Origin: Bacteroidota bacterium
GTDB taxonomy: Bacteria; Bacteroidota; Bacteroidia; Bacteroidales; DTGW01
Reading direction: 5' to 3'
Assembly (NCBI GenBank): GCA_029550865.1
Contig: JAKPGM010000047.1
Span: 1-64,000 of the forward strand
DNA length: 64,000 nt
The position numbers and the translations under genes are program-made. The notes under the pieces were generated by a model. The model was given only the letters and a program-made list of their open reading frames with translations. It ran no database searches and was not told where the DNA came from. How positions within the stretch are numbered: the first letter of the stretch is position 1; every line of letters starts with the position of its first letter. Of this stretch, positions 55,541-64,000 are shown in pieces.

Positions 55541-56053
55541 CTAAACTTCTTCGCTTTCACCACTCCAGCAAAAGTCATAGTAACTACAGTTCCTACACTT
55601 TGACTGTAGTATCCGTGCCGGACATACCTCAGAACCAATAATATCCTCAATTTTAGTTATTATTTCCTGTATACTTTTAATATCTTCGGTCGATAAGTTT
55701 ACTTCTTCAGTCTTGCGTAGTTGAGGATATTCAATAACTCCCTTCACATCTTTAACCCCATGTTGGTCAAGCAGGTACAAATAATACTTTAATTGCCATA
55801 CGTGGGCTATATCGTAGCTATCGCTTTTCTTTATTTCATGAATAATCTTATTTTTCGGATCGTAAAAATCAATCTTAATTCCACTAAGTTCAATCTCTTT
55901 AAAACGTTCAGAACGGTATGTATAGGTGTTTTCATGTATGAGCTTGCCTTCAAAAACAAGATCACTATTATGTTCCATATTAATACCCTTGGCAAAAAGC
56001 CAGAGCTTCCGATGGCATATATGGTAATAATTAAAATGCGTTCCCGTAATCAT
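55541..56053 (-). CDS. cas4: CRISPR-associated exonuclease Cas4
   Basis: 170 residues. RecB-family nuclease motifs: GKLIHENTY, IDFYDPKNKIIHEIKKS (D and E-x-K) and QLKYYLYLL. Four cysteines for an iron-sulfur cluster: Cys13 (HICHRKLW), and near the C-terminus the C-x2-C-x5-C group (SKCRNCSYYDFC). Cas4 trims prespacers and selects the PAM end during adaptation. It lies 9 bases after cas3. Confidence 0.95.
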   Translation of the reverse strand: MITGTHFNYYHICHRKLWLFAKGINMEHNSDLVFEGKLIHENTYTYRSERFKEIELSGIKIDFYDPKNKIIHEIKKSDSYDIAHVWQLKYYLYLLDQHGVKDVKGVIEYPQLRKTEEVNLSTEDIKSIQEIITKIEDIIGSEVCPARILQSKCRNCSYYDFCWSGESEEV

Positions 56054-56062
56054 TCTTACTAA

Positions 56063-58786
56063 TTAAAATAACTCAAAACTGTTCTTGAGCTTCGAATCAT
56101 GAAGCCCACTCTCTAAGCTATAAATCTGATTATCACCAATATAGGCTGAGTTTAATAAATAATATTGATGAAAATTGTAATCATGCTGATTTTCATTATA
56201 AAATAGAAAAGGTTTTAAATCATTAATTTTACTGGCATACAACGAAAAAACGAATTTTGACATAATGCTATTTAAAAGCTTTAATTCCAATGTTTTGTTC
56301 TGTACTTTTGTGCTATTGTAAATCAAATCCGTGTAGTAATCCCAAATACTTTTACCCGAAATAGATGTATCCCCCATAGAACATATCCCGGCATTTAGCA
56401 TAAAATTAAGCTCAACTTTCGAAAAGTTTTGTTCATTTTTATAGCACACAATAGGAATGTCAATGGGCACAAATATCGTAATTGTAGCCTCTTCAATTAG
56501 CCTGAATTCTGAGTTTACTTTGTTAAATTGAAATGAAGAAATAAATTTTTGATAATCATGGAAGTTACTTTTATAAACCGATTTGTTTTTTTTGTTAATT
56601 TCTGCTATCACTTTTTGGTAAAAGGAATCAAAATCCTTATTCTGCAGTATATATTTTATTTCATCGGTTTCAAGTTGTTGAGTTACAAGGTATCTTAAAT
56701 CCTTGCCATATATTCTTTGTGACTCGTCATATCGAAATAGGTACAATTCACAACTTTCCTTATTTAAATTTCTGTTTACTCTACCCGCAAGTTGTTCATC
56801 GCTGTCGATAAGCGACTGATTTTTAAATCCTAAATCCATGTCGATATCTATCCCCGCTTCTACAACCTGAGTTGAAATGACCAATATCTTTTTCTTGCGA
56901 TTTTCAGGATCTTTCAAATATTCTATGATATATTTCCTTCTTGGTTCTATGATAGTACCCGATAAAACAAATATTTCATAGTCTAAAAAAATATTCTTTT
57001 CATTAATCACCTCATAAAATGCAGTTGCCGTTTTTTTAAAGATAAATTCTACTATTGTAAACATGCTATTTTTTAAACCATCTGTCCTATTTACGGCATA
57101 ATCCTCTGATTTTTTATATACTATCTCAGCTAAATCGTTGAGTGCAATTTGTTTCTCAAGAAGGTCGGATTTAATTTGAACCCTACTACAAAAATTTGGA
57201 TTTTTAAAATAATTCTGCTGAGGATTTTCAATCAAATCGTGAAATTTTAAAACATCTGTATCTGATATCGAAATGTTGTGTACCCGCGGTAAAGTAGCAG
57301 ACATAATTATAAAACGTATGTTGAAATATTTTGCATAATTGGAAATAAAATATTTAATCCTATCCCAATGTTTAGGATCATATGCTTGAATTTCATCCAT
57401 AACAACTATGGAATTTGCCAAACGATGAAGTAAATAATTTGACTTTTTATCATTTGATTTAAGGATATCAAAAAATTTGATGTGAGTTAGCAGCACAAAA
57501 GGGAAGTTTACGAACAAATTGTCCACCTGGTTTTTATAATAGTTTCCATAGGTAGCATCTATTTCTCCCTCATCTTTCGATAGAATTTCTGCTTTAGAGT
57601 GTATTTGAGCAATTTCGGCATCACTTAATTCCAATGTTTCTTTTATGGATTTTAATGTTTGCGTAATTAAAGTTGTAAATGGAAAAACATAAAATACCTT
57701 GTTTATCTCCTGATGAAACTGCAATAGACGGATTATTGCGATCATAGACAAGTTAGTTTTTCCACCGCCAGTTGGCGCCTCAATATAAAAAACATGCTCA
57801 TCTTTTAACTTTTCTAAATTGACCCAAACCTCTGCACCAAGTCTTTGCCGAAGTATATTTAAATTGTGGGGACTTTTTTCGAGCTGTTTCGGTTCAAATG
57901 AAAGGTAATAATCCAATTGCTCTACAAGATTTTTATTATATATTTTGCATGTAGTAAAATTTTTAAATATTTTTTCACGTAACGATCGATTCAATAATCC
58001 AAAATCCTCTGTTTTAAAATCGTTCATATATTCCGACGTTGCATAGTAATCGGCAGCCGTAAGTAACGACCAATTAAGCTTTAACAAAGCATATATTGCG
58101 AAAAAATCATAATTTCCATGACAATTAATATACTCGTCAAAAAAATCCCACAGACGATTTTCGTTTATAATAAATTGGTTAATATAATCTGCCTCAACGT
58201 ACCCAATTAAATGATTTACTAAAGCATGTATTGATTCAGTTTTTTCGGTATCAAATTCATAATCTTTTTCAAGCATACTTGAATGATGCTTTAAAATAGG
58301 TATTGTAAATAGAAAAGTATAGCAAGCAAGAATATTTGTATATTCATCGTTAATATCACTATTGAATATTTCACTTATATGATACGATAAATAGCTATAT
58401 GCACTCAAAAATGAATGGTCGGTACCAATTTTTAAAGTATTATTTGCTTGAACACACGTGTTTTTTAATTTTTCCGACTGAAAATTAGGATTTACCTTTC
58501 CAATGTCGTGAAAAATAATTGTATGGATGAATAATTTTTTGAGGTAATTCCCAATTTTTTCATCATCGAATGATATTTCTTCTATTAATCTGTCTATACA
58601 GGGTTCCAATTGGTGTTGATCAACGAGTAAATCGAAATAGTGAAGTACCAGCCTGGTATGATTATACAGGGTTTCATAGTCCTTATGCTCATGCGAGTGG
58701 GCAAAGATATTAGTTAGGCCAGCAATATTATTCAGTAATACATTGCTCTCATCTCTTATTATCTTAAAAGACTTGAATAATTTCAT
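56063..58786 (-). CDS. cas3: CRISPR-associated helicase-nuclease Cas3
   Basis: 907 residues from the ATG at 58786 (a TTG at 58810 would add eight). An N-terminal HD nuclease domain has IFHDIGKVNPNF (HD at 93-94), FAHSHEH upstream and GTDHSFLSAY after. The superfamily 2 helicase has APTGGGKT (337-344), VMDEIQAYDP, MSATLPR, and STQVVEAGIDIDMDLG with LAGRVNR. It unwinds and degrades target DNA once Cascade has bound. The start overlaps cas5 by 23 bases, so translation may be coupled. Confidence 0.96.
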   Translation of the reverse strand: MKLFKSFKIIRDESNVLLNNIAGLTNIFAHSHEHKDYETLYNHTRLVLHYFDLLVDQHQLEPCIDRLIEEISFDDEKIGNYLKKLFIHTIIFHDIGKVNPNFQSEKLKNTCVQANNTLKIGTDHSFLSAYSYLSYHISEIFNSDINDEYTNILACYTFLFTIPILKHHSSMLEKDYEFDTEKTESIHALVNHLIGYVEADYINQFIINENRLWDFFDEYINCHGNYDFFAIYALLKLNWSLLTAADYYATSEYMNDFKTEDFGLLNRSLREKIFKNFTTCKIYNKNLVEQLDYYLSFEPKQLEKSPHNLNILRQRLGAEVWVNLEKLKDEHVFYIEAPTGGGKTNLSMIAIIRLLQFHQEINKVFYVFPFTTLITQTLKSIKETLELSDAEIAQIHSKAEILSKDEGEIDATYGNYYKNQVDNLFVNFPFVLLTHIKFFDILKSNDKKSNYLLHRLANSIVVMDEIQAYDPKHWDRIKYFISNYAKYFNIRFIIMSATLPRVHNISISDTDVLKFHDLIENPQQNYFKNPNFCSRVQIKSDLLEKQIALNDLAEIVYKKSEDYAVNRTDGLKNSMFTIVEFIFKKTATAFYEVINEKNIFLDYEIFVLSGTIIEPRRKYIIEYLKDPENRKKKILVISTQVVEAGIDIDMDLGFKNQSLIDSDEQLAGRVNRNLNKESCELYLFRYDESQRIYGKDLRYLVTQQLETDEIKYILQNKDFDSFYQKVIAEINKKNKSVYKSNFHDYQKFISSFQFNKVNSEFRLIEEATITIFVPIDIPIVCYKNEQNFSKVELNFMLNAGICSMGDTSISGKSIWDYYTDLIYNSTKVQNKTLELKLLNSIMSKFVFSLYASKINDLKPFLFYNENQHDYNFHQYYLLNSAYIGDNQIYSLESGLHDSKLKNSFELF

Positions 58787-59534
58787 TGGAACTAATTTTA
58801 AGCAACACAAATGAGGTTGAATAATTTTTTTTCAATGACCAATCGGTAAAAGCAAAATTTCTATATTCATATTGAAAAAGTTTTTCATCATAGGCATAGG
58901 GTAAGCGTTCAAAATACAAAAATGTATTGCCCGACACGGTCATATTCGGAAGGAATGGCTGTATGCTGCGATTTGGACTAACCGGTTCATCTTTAATAAA
59001 AATCGAGCTTATTTTAAAGTTTTCATTTGGTTCGTATGTGTCAAATGAATAGGCATTATAGTTCATCCACCATACCGAAAACTCATTTTTCCCCAGATAT
59101 GGTAAATATTCGGCACGATAGTTTTTTAAGTAACTATCAATTTTCTCGTGTAAAGGATTTTGCAGGTCAAGCAAAAAATAACAGCGATAAGCAGGAGAAA
59201 TTAATGTTTGTTCTTTTATCATGAGGTTCCCTCCTTCTTCCCTGCTTGCCATACCAGTTGTATTATTGTAAACAATGACTGTTTTCTTATAATTGCCTTT
59301 CTCATGATAGGGGTCAAGAGGTTGTATGCTTACTTTCAGGTCTTTTAATTTCAGATAATAATCTGGCAAACGTTTATTTTCTTTAAACCCCTGTTCACCA
59401 ATAATAGCGCCCACTATACCAAGCAGCGCAGGTTTATGAAGCATATTAAAAGTAAGGTATACCGGATCATTCGTATCAGGCTTTTTCAACATGCCCAAAT
59501 CTGCAAATAAATCAATAGATATAAGTTTTTCCAT
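58764..59534 (-). CDS. cas5: CRISPR-associated protein Cas5 (type I-B Cascade subunit)
   Basis: 256 residues from the ATG at 59534 (a TTG at 59543 would add three). RAMP-fold protein with the Cas5 pattern FNMLHKPALLGIVGAIIG near the N-terminus and VYNNTTGMASREEGGNL later. It caps the 5' tag of the crRNA in Cascade. It is five bases downstream of the abiEii toxin stop codon and overlaps cas3 at its 3' end. In ordinary I-B operons cas5 follows cas7 directly; here two toxin-antitoxin genes stand between. Confidence 0.93.
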   Translation of the reverse strand: MEKLISIDLFADLGMLKKPDTNDPVYLTFNMLHKPALLGIVGAIIGEQGFKENKRLPDYYLKLKDLKVSIQPLDPYHEKGNYKKTVIVYNNTTGMASREEGGNLMIKEQTLISPAYRCYFLLDLQNPLHEKIDSYLKNYRAEYLPYLGKNEFSVWWMNYNAYSFDTYEPNENFKISSIFIKDEPVSPNRSIQPFLPNMTVSGNTFLYFERLPYAYDEKLFQYEYRNFAFTDWSLKKNYSTSFVLLKISSNEIIQVF

Positions 59535-59539
59535 AGTTT

Positions 59540-60394
59540 TCAAGAATTTAAAATTTTTGCAATAAAATCATGTACCTGGCTGTATGCCTGGTCAAAATCA
59601 GGAATATCATTACTGTTTAATTGTGTCTGCAAGCTTTGTTTCCATGCCAGTTGATTAGCATTGAACTTATCTTTGTTAATGAATTGGGCAATACGTTCGA
59701 CCTTAATTTTCTTGTGTTGTGCTTTATTTAAAAGCAAGTCTTTTAGTGTCGTATAAGATTGGATGTCAATATTTTTTGCAAGATACCATAAGTCATAAAT
59801 ATCCCTGGGACGGTTCCTTTGAATTAATGAACGTAGTTTTTCGACAATAATCTCATTGCATGAGTATACATTTACTTGATTGGTTATCAGTATTTTATCG
59901 GAATAATTATGAATGATAGGTTTTATTGCCGTAGGTTCAAAAACCTTTTCTGAAAAAACAATGTCAAGTTTTATTTTATCTTGCCATCGATTTACAGGTA
60001 ATGGCTTTTGGTTGACTTTATGGTTGGCACCCCAAAATTTAATTACTATTTCGTATCCCTGATCGGTATCCTCAAATATCTGTTTTCTTAAGCTGAATAA
60101 ATTAAATTTAATTCCGCTGATTTCATGAGCTTTCTTTATACAACTCTTAATTATACTTTCATCAATTGCAAATTTTTCATCAATCAAAGTAAAATCAAGG
60201 TCTTCGGAAAATCTATAATTTTCAAAATAACATTTTCTAAGGCAGGTTCCTCCTTTAAAAACTAATAAATCTTTAGCAAACTGAAATTCGAATAGAGCAT
60301 TTAAAAAATGTCCTAAAACCCAGTCTTTATCGATGGTCGAAGTGGGTACTCCATGTTTTTCGCTTAATTTTATAATCTCACGTTGCAAAATCAT
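59540..60394 (-). CDS. AbiEii-type nucleotidyltransferase toxin, embedded in the cas operon
   Basis: 284 residues. All four motifs of the AbiEii/AbiGii DNA-polymerase-beta-like family are visible: motif I FKGGTCLRK plus RFSEDLDF (GG48-49, Asp65 and Asp67), motif II KLDIVFSEK (142-150), motif III EIIVEKLRSL (181-190) and motif IV RPRDIYDLWYL (195-205). These toxins transfer nucleotides to RNA (tRNA for the relative MenT), or bind GTP, and halt growth. All active-site residues are present, so it is presumably live. It starts one base after the antitoxin gene and stops five bases before cas5. Confidence 0.9.
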   Translation of the reverse strand: MILQREIIKLSEKHGVPTSTIDKDWVLGHFLNALFEFQFAKDLLVFKGGTCLRKCYFENYRFSEDLDFTLIDEKFAIDESIIKSCIKKAHEISGIKFNLFSLRKQIFEDTDQGYEIVIKFWGANHKVNQKPLPVNRWQDKIKLDIVFSEKVFEPTAIKPIIHNYSDKILITNQVNVYSCNEIIVEKLRSLIQRNRPRDIYDLWYLAKNIDIQSYTTLKDLLLNKAQHKKIKVERIAQFINKDKFNANQLAWKQSLQTQLNSNDIPDFDQAYSQVHDFIAKILNS

Positions 60395-60395
60395 T

Positions 60396-61160
60396 TTATG
60401 AATTTGCTATATTCATTATTTCATCGATAGACATGTTAATTATTAATCTCCATTTACGGTCCGATTTTCCCGATTTTACACGATGCGGGTCAAACAAATT
60501 ATATTTTTCGTTTCGTACTCTTTGCGCATATTCTAAAAAGAATTCCATGTTTTTCTTTTCAAGTAGCTCAGATAGAAATGCAATGCGCTTAGTTACTGCT
60601 ATGTTGTCAATTGCCTTACAGTATGCAACCAATTTTCGGGCACTAAGTTCAGCTTTTGCAAAAGCCTTAATTATTTCGTTATAGCCACCTGCATGTTGCG
60701 GCAAATCAAAGCAATCGACGATGGTCTTTTCGGTATCAGTAATTTTATATACCAGGTTGCCATACCCTTCGACTTTATAACCCACCAGCTTTTCTTGTTT
60801 AACCTGTACAAACCTGTACCTAACTCCAAAGATGGTTTTGTCGGCCTTCTTTTTAGCTGTTTGAACAAAAATGATGTTGGGTAGTTGTTCAGTAAGCCCA
60901 TGATAATTCATTGCTGTCCAATAAGCTATACCGCCATCTCTTGCCAAAAAATTACCTATTGCAAACTCGTTCCGAAAATCGTATCTGCAGTATTTGCCTT
61001 TTTCAATAACTCTAAGAAAATCTGCATTAACAAGATTTCTAAGAGCTTTCTCTACTTCTTTCTCAGGCAAATCAATATTTTTTATCAATACTTCCTTTGA
61101 AAAAATATCGAGACCCGCATCAGTAATGTATTCCAGTAATTTCGATTCATATGGTTTCAT
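60396..61160 (-). CDS. AbiEi-type antitoxin/autorepressor, embedded in the cas operon
   Basis: 254 residues from the ATG at 61160; a GTG at 61169 would add three. An N-terminal winged helix-turn-helix (FSKEVLIKNIDLPEKEVEKALRN) binds DNA, and the rest is the AbiEi C-terminal antitoxin region (GGIAYWTAMNYHGL, then ITDTEKTIVDCFDLP). In type IV AbiE systems this protein represses its own promoter and blocks toxin action without direct contact. AAAGGTG lies just before the ATG as a ribosome site. A perfect 13-bp inverted repeat overlaps this start region. Confidence 0.88.
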   Translation of the reverse strand: MKPYESKLLEYITDAGLDIFSKEVLIKNIDLPEKEVEKALRNLVNADFLRVIEKGKYCRYDFRNEFAIGNFLARDGGIAYWTAMNYHGLTEQLPNIIFVQTAKKKADKTIFGVRYRFVQVKQEKLVGYKVEGYGNLVYKITDTEKTIVDCFDLPQHAGGYNEIIKAFAKAELSARKLVAYCKAIDNIAVTKRIAFLSELLEKKNMEFFLEYAQRVRNEKYNLFDPHRVKSGKSDRKWRLIINMSIDEIMNIANS

Positions 61161-61167
61161 ATTATTC

Positions 61168-61221
61168 ACCTTTTATAGTAATATCCCATTGAAAAAATAT
61201 AAAATTAATACTATAAAAGGT
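61168..61221 (-). promoter_or_regulatory. Probable AbiEi operator (13-bp inverted repeat) and internal promoter region
   Basis: ACCTTTTATAGTA at 61168-61180 and TACTATAAAAGGT at 61209-61221 are exact reverse complements with 28 bases between them. The right-hand arm, in gene direction, ends just before the antitoxin ATG and includes its ribosome site. AbiEi of other bacteria binds paired inverted repeats around its promoter. The 142-base gap between cas7 and abiEi is the only gap of this size inside the operon, so a promoter here is likely. Confidence 0.6.
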
Positions 61222-61302
61222 AAAATAAAAGCAGCTATTAAATATTTTTTAATCAATGACATAAATCTACCTATTTGCATTTCTTAACTTTTTAGGATTA
61301 AT

Positions 61303-62232
61303 TTACAAATCACTTATTTTAACATTTTCTGGCAAATTATCAAGAATGATAGATGCTTTATTTTGATATACTTCGACGCATTCTATTTCTTGTTGATGTT
61401 TATTCAACTCTTCCTTTAATAAACCACAATCAAGGATTACCTTATTATCGGTTTTTTCCTTTTTCATTTTCACTAACTGGGTAAAATTAGGCAGGACCAA
61501 CTTTGAGTTTTCCTTTAGCTGAACCCAAATCAACAACTCATTTTCGGTACCCGCCTTTGATGCAGAATCATAGTAGGTTGCACCTCTTCGCATTGCTTCC
61601 TTAAGGATGTTGACATCTTCAACAGATAATGTTTTTACATCATTATCTGCTATTTCAACTAATTCTTCCAAATTCTTAGGATTAATGGAAAAATGGTGCA
61701 GATAATGCCCCTCCTGAAGTTTTGATTGACGACCCAGGGTAGTCATTCCCTTTTCAGCCTCTTGATCGTTAGATTTGTTGCTAAAGGGACTGGTTATTTG
61801 TTCGGTAAATATATTGTTTTCCCACCAAATATTAACCCCATGATTAATTTGAACAGGACCATGAATAGAAACATTAGTTTTACCAGCAAAAGTGGCTCCA
61901 AACAAACGAACATCTATGCAATCTAAAAGATTTTTTGTTACAATGTTTTTTATTTGCTTGGAATCAGGGTATTCTCCAAACAGTCTTGTGTAATTCTCAT
62001 CTAATGAAATAGGATTTAAATGCTCATTAAGGGTTTTGAAGTAGAAAATCTTTTCAGCAGGAAAAACATCCTTTATGTAATTTCTGATTGTATACTTAAA
62101 TGCCTTGTCGGTAGCATATACAGTACCATCGGGCAAAGTACGTGGCTGCCCCGTAAAATCGGCATTATAATTTGAATTGATAGCTTTTACAATAGCTGCT
62201 CCAAATACTCTATTCTTAAATATTGTTGCCAT
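61303..62232 (-). CDS. cas7: CRISPR-associated protein Cas7 (Csh2), Cascade backbone
   Basis: 309 residues. Cas7/Csh2 family: FTGQPRTLPDGTVYATDKAFKY-type N-terminus, the central DVRLFGATFAGKTNVSIHGP and QINHGVNI, and LREGHY-like LQEGHYLHHFSINP. It coats the spacer part of the crRNA in several copies. It follows cas8b by 11 bases. Downstream, the order breaks: abiEi and abiEii come before cas5. Confidence 0.94.
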   Translation of the reverse strand: MATIFKNRVFGAAIVKAINSNYNADFTGQPRTLPDGTVYATDKAFKYTIRNYIKDVFPAEKIFYFKTLNEHLNPISLDENYTRLFGEYPDSKQIKNIVTKNLLDCIDVRLFGATFAGKTNVSIHGPVQINHGVNIWWENNIFTEQITSPFSNKSNDQEAEKGMTTLGRQSKLQEGHYLHHFSINPKNLEELVEIADNDVKTLSVEDVNILKEAMRRGATYYDSASKAGTENELLIWVQLKENSKLVLPNFTQLVKMKKEKTDNKVILDCGLLKEELNKHQQEIECVEVYQNKASIILDNLPENVKISDL

Positions 62233-62243
62233 AGCATTAAATT

Positions 62244-64000
62244 TTAATTGTTAGTTTCTGTTTTTGTTTTTTCATATATTACAGGCTCGGCAAAATAACC
62301 GGCCAAAATAAATCTTTGTAGATCCTTAATATTTGCCTCAGTCTCGTATGCTAATACTTCTTTCGATAGCCTTTCAAAACGCCCATGGCCAAATTCAATT
62401 GCATGTTTATAAGCACCAATCAAATTACTAATGGCATTTTGTAGTTGGACTGCACTCGTTTTCTGCAAAAAAGGTTCCAGTAGGGCATGCGTCTTATTGC
62501 TTGCCACACTCTGATTTAACAGAAAATAAATAATTTGCCCTGCCGCAAAGGCAAATTCTTTGTCATCTGCAAGATGCTCATTGTCATTATTGGCAATTTT
62601 CTTGCACTTTTCTAATAGTTCTGGAATTTTCGATGCCATATTTTCTTGATTTTTATTAAAGTAATTATACAAACTAAACCATAAATTTAACTTTTCTTTT
62701 ATACTGTATGTTTTGTCATACTCACTGCTATCATGCCTTATATCATCGATAATTGAATGATACATGATATCGTCAAATATTATTCCCGTAATCGCCTGTT
62801 GTTTCGATTTGTAGATATAATCGTAAATAGCTTTACGATACTTGTAGAGTAAATTTACAATAGCCTCGGTTGCACCATATTCTGGTTTTACGTCAATTGT
62901 ATCAAAATATTTCATCCATATTGCATTTTCAGTTTTAATGATCAATTGTCGATTAAAAATTTTTTCAGAAACTTTTTCCTGAAAGTCAAACACATTGTTA
63001 ATCTTATAATTTTTAAGCAATAAGCCTTTTTCTTTACTATTTATATTAAATATCGCTTGAATCTCAGGCATGTCATCCGTTTTATACCTGAAAACAGGTA
63101 CAAAATCAAAATCAACTATTCTACTTCCTTTTTCTCCTGCCTGAAAATATATAAGATAAAAGTTCTGAAGATTTTCTTTTGTTTTTAATAAGTCTTCTAT
63201 TATTTCTTTGTATCCTTTGCGTGTGTCCTCTTTATAAAATTTAATAGCTTTTTCGGTAAGTTCGTTTTCATCAACAAAAATGGGCATTGGGTTGGGTAAT
63301 ATTTTATTTTTTTGTTGAAGGTCAAAAAATTTTTGAAGGTTGAGAGCAGTATTTAAATTAACCCGATAATTCACATCATTGGGTCCTGTGCGATGTTCCA
63401 GAAACGGCTTCTTACTATTAAAACCACTTAAGGCACTCGGAATACCAAAGGTATTGTTATCTGGTATAGCATTCTTAGTACTTTGGGGTATATTATAACT
63501 ATTGTCTGTAAAAATTCTTTCACTAAGATATTGTTTATGAATATTTACAAAATCCTCTAAGTCGGGTTCCTTTAAGAAAAAATAAAACATAAATTTATCG
63601 CTAACCTTCGCATATTCTCCCCTATTTTCAAGATAATCAAACATTTTGTTTTTTACAAAGTGCTGAAAATCATTAAACCATGTTACGTACTTAGAATTGT
63701 TTTTATCCAGATATTTCTCTGCAGCTTTGAAATACGCTTCAACAGCTTGCATTCTTTTTTCTCTTCCCAGTTTTAAACTTTTACCAGAAAAAGAAATTCC
63801 AAAAGGAGTTCCGATAGTAAAGAAAATTTTATGCGTTGAGTTAAAGCTTTTATTTACACTTAGCATCCTTGTGTTAGCAACTCTTTGAAGAAACATTTCA
63901 TACAACTTGTTTTTGGCAGTGTTTTTATTGACTTTTAGTATGTTCTCCTCCTTGACAACCAGGCTAGTACCCTCCTTTTCCAGAAAAATATATACTCCCT
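62244..64000 (-). CDS. cas8b: Cas8b (TM1802/Csh1-like) large subunit of Cascade, 5' end beyond window
   Basis: At least 584 codons, open to the end of the window, so the true start is outside. Features seen: a GVYIFLEKEGTSLVVKEENI-like start of the visible part, then FTIGTPFGISFSGKSLKLG and a long helical C-terminal half. This and its place before cas7 fit the Cas8b large subunit, which recognises the PAM. Primary sequence is poorly conserved in this family, so the call rests mostly on gene order and length. cas6, which usually stands upstream, is not in the window. Confidence 0.82.
   Translation of the reverse strand, partial: GVYIFLEKEGTSLVVKEENILKVNKNTAKNKLYEMFLQRVANTRMLSVNKSFNSTHKIFFTIGTPFGISFSGKSLKLGREKRMQAVEAYFKAAEKYLDKNNSKYVTWFNDFQHFVKNKMFDYLENRGEYAKVSDKFMFYFFLKEPDLEDFVNIHKQYLSERIFTDNSYNIPQSTKNAIPDNNTFGIPSALSGFNSKKPFLEHRTGPNDVNYRVNLNTALNLQKFFDLQQKNKILPNPMPIFVDENELTEKAIKFYKEDTRKGYKEIIEDLLKTKENLQNFYLIYFQAGEKGSRIVDFDFVPVFRYKTDDMPEIQAIFNINSKEKGLLLKNYKINNVFDFQEKVSEKIFNRQLIIKTENAIWMKYFDTIDVKPEYGATEAIVNLLYKYRKAIYDYIYKSKQQAITGIIFDDIMYHSIIDDIRHDSSEYDKTYSIKEKLNLWFSLYNYFNKNQENMASKIPELLEKCKKIANNDNEHLADDKEFAFAAGQIIYFLLNQSVASNKTHALLEPFLQKTSAVQLQNAISNLIGAYKHAIEFGHGRFERLSKEVLAYETEANIKDLQRFILAGYFAEPVIYEKTKTETNN

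Noticed and set aside
58787..58810. Upstream TTG start for cas3
   Set aside because: The ATG at 58786 begins the conserved part; the extra eight residues overlap cas5 more deeply without support. The same reasoning applies to the TTG at 59543 for cas5.
60396..61160. The embedded regulator as a diverged cas6 or cas regulator
   Set aside because: Its winged-helix start and C-terminal AbiEi pattern, and the toxin directly after it, fit AbiEi and not the RAMP fold of Cas6.

Overview
The window looks like a chromosome piece from a member of the Bacteroidota, most likely Bacteroidales-like. The signs are a SusC/SusD pair with a surface lipoprotein, TonB-dependent receptors with an N-terminal carboxypeptidase-regulatory-like domain, a C-terminal type IX secretion sorting domain, a short RpoD-type sigma factor of about 286 residues, DUF4296 and YfhO family proteins, a eukaryote-type GlyRS, and several TAnnTTTG -7 boxes. 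I cannot name the species.

Layout. 1-1080: non-coding, built of direct repeats and GC-rich palindromes. 1.1-18 kb: mostly housekeeping genes on both strands (secreted CBM9/DOMON-like protein, PrxQ, LarE, DHOD-like protein, ClpB, an unrecognised protein paired with a WYL regulator, transketolase, SemiSWEET, MBL/beta-CASP nuclease, TPR protein, two rhomboids, primary sigma factor). 18.3-23.8 kb: SusC-SusD-lipoprotein operon. 24-27.5 kb: metallophosphoesterase, tRNA-Arg, and a TPP riboswitch leading into a TonB receptor whose C-terminus is cut off by an IS3-family element (27477-29032). 29.2-50.5 kb: phosphofructokinase, RlmI with a previously overlooked 48-residue four-cysteine protein, FolD, Tgt, an envelope/RNA group (GT2, ECF sigma, RsmG), a Cys/His-rich small protein with its TonB receptor, a beta-propeller, an SbsA-type lipoprotein, a CDF transporter, GlyRS, YfhO and a NUMOD4/HNH protein.

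50.9-64 kb: a type I-B CRISPR-Cas locus, visibly more AT-rich than the rest. It has 49 repeats and 48 spacers, and the cas operon runs on the minus strand as cas8b(partial)-cas7-[abiEi-abiEii]-cas5-cas3-cas4-cas1-cas2-leader-array. The upstream part, where cas6 would be expected, lies outside the window.

The most interesting feature is the complete AbiE-type toxin-antitoxin pair sitting inside the cas operon, between two Cascade subunit genes. Its toxin gene lies 5 bases from cas5. A perfect 13-bp inverted repeat lies directly upstream of the antitoxin start, as expected for an AbiEi operator. This arrangement would place cas5, cas3 and the adaptation genes downstream of a promoter controlled by the antitoxin, tying interference and spacer acquisition to a toxin-antitoxin switch. 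That link is inference; the gene order and the inverted repeat are read directly from the sequence.
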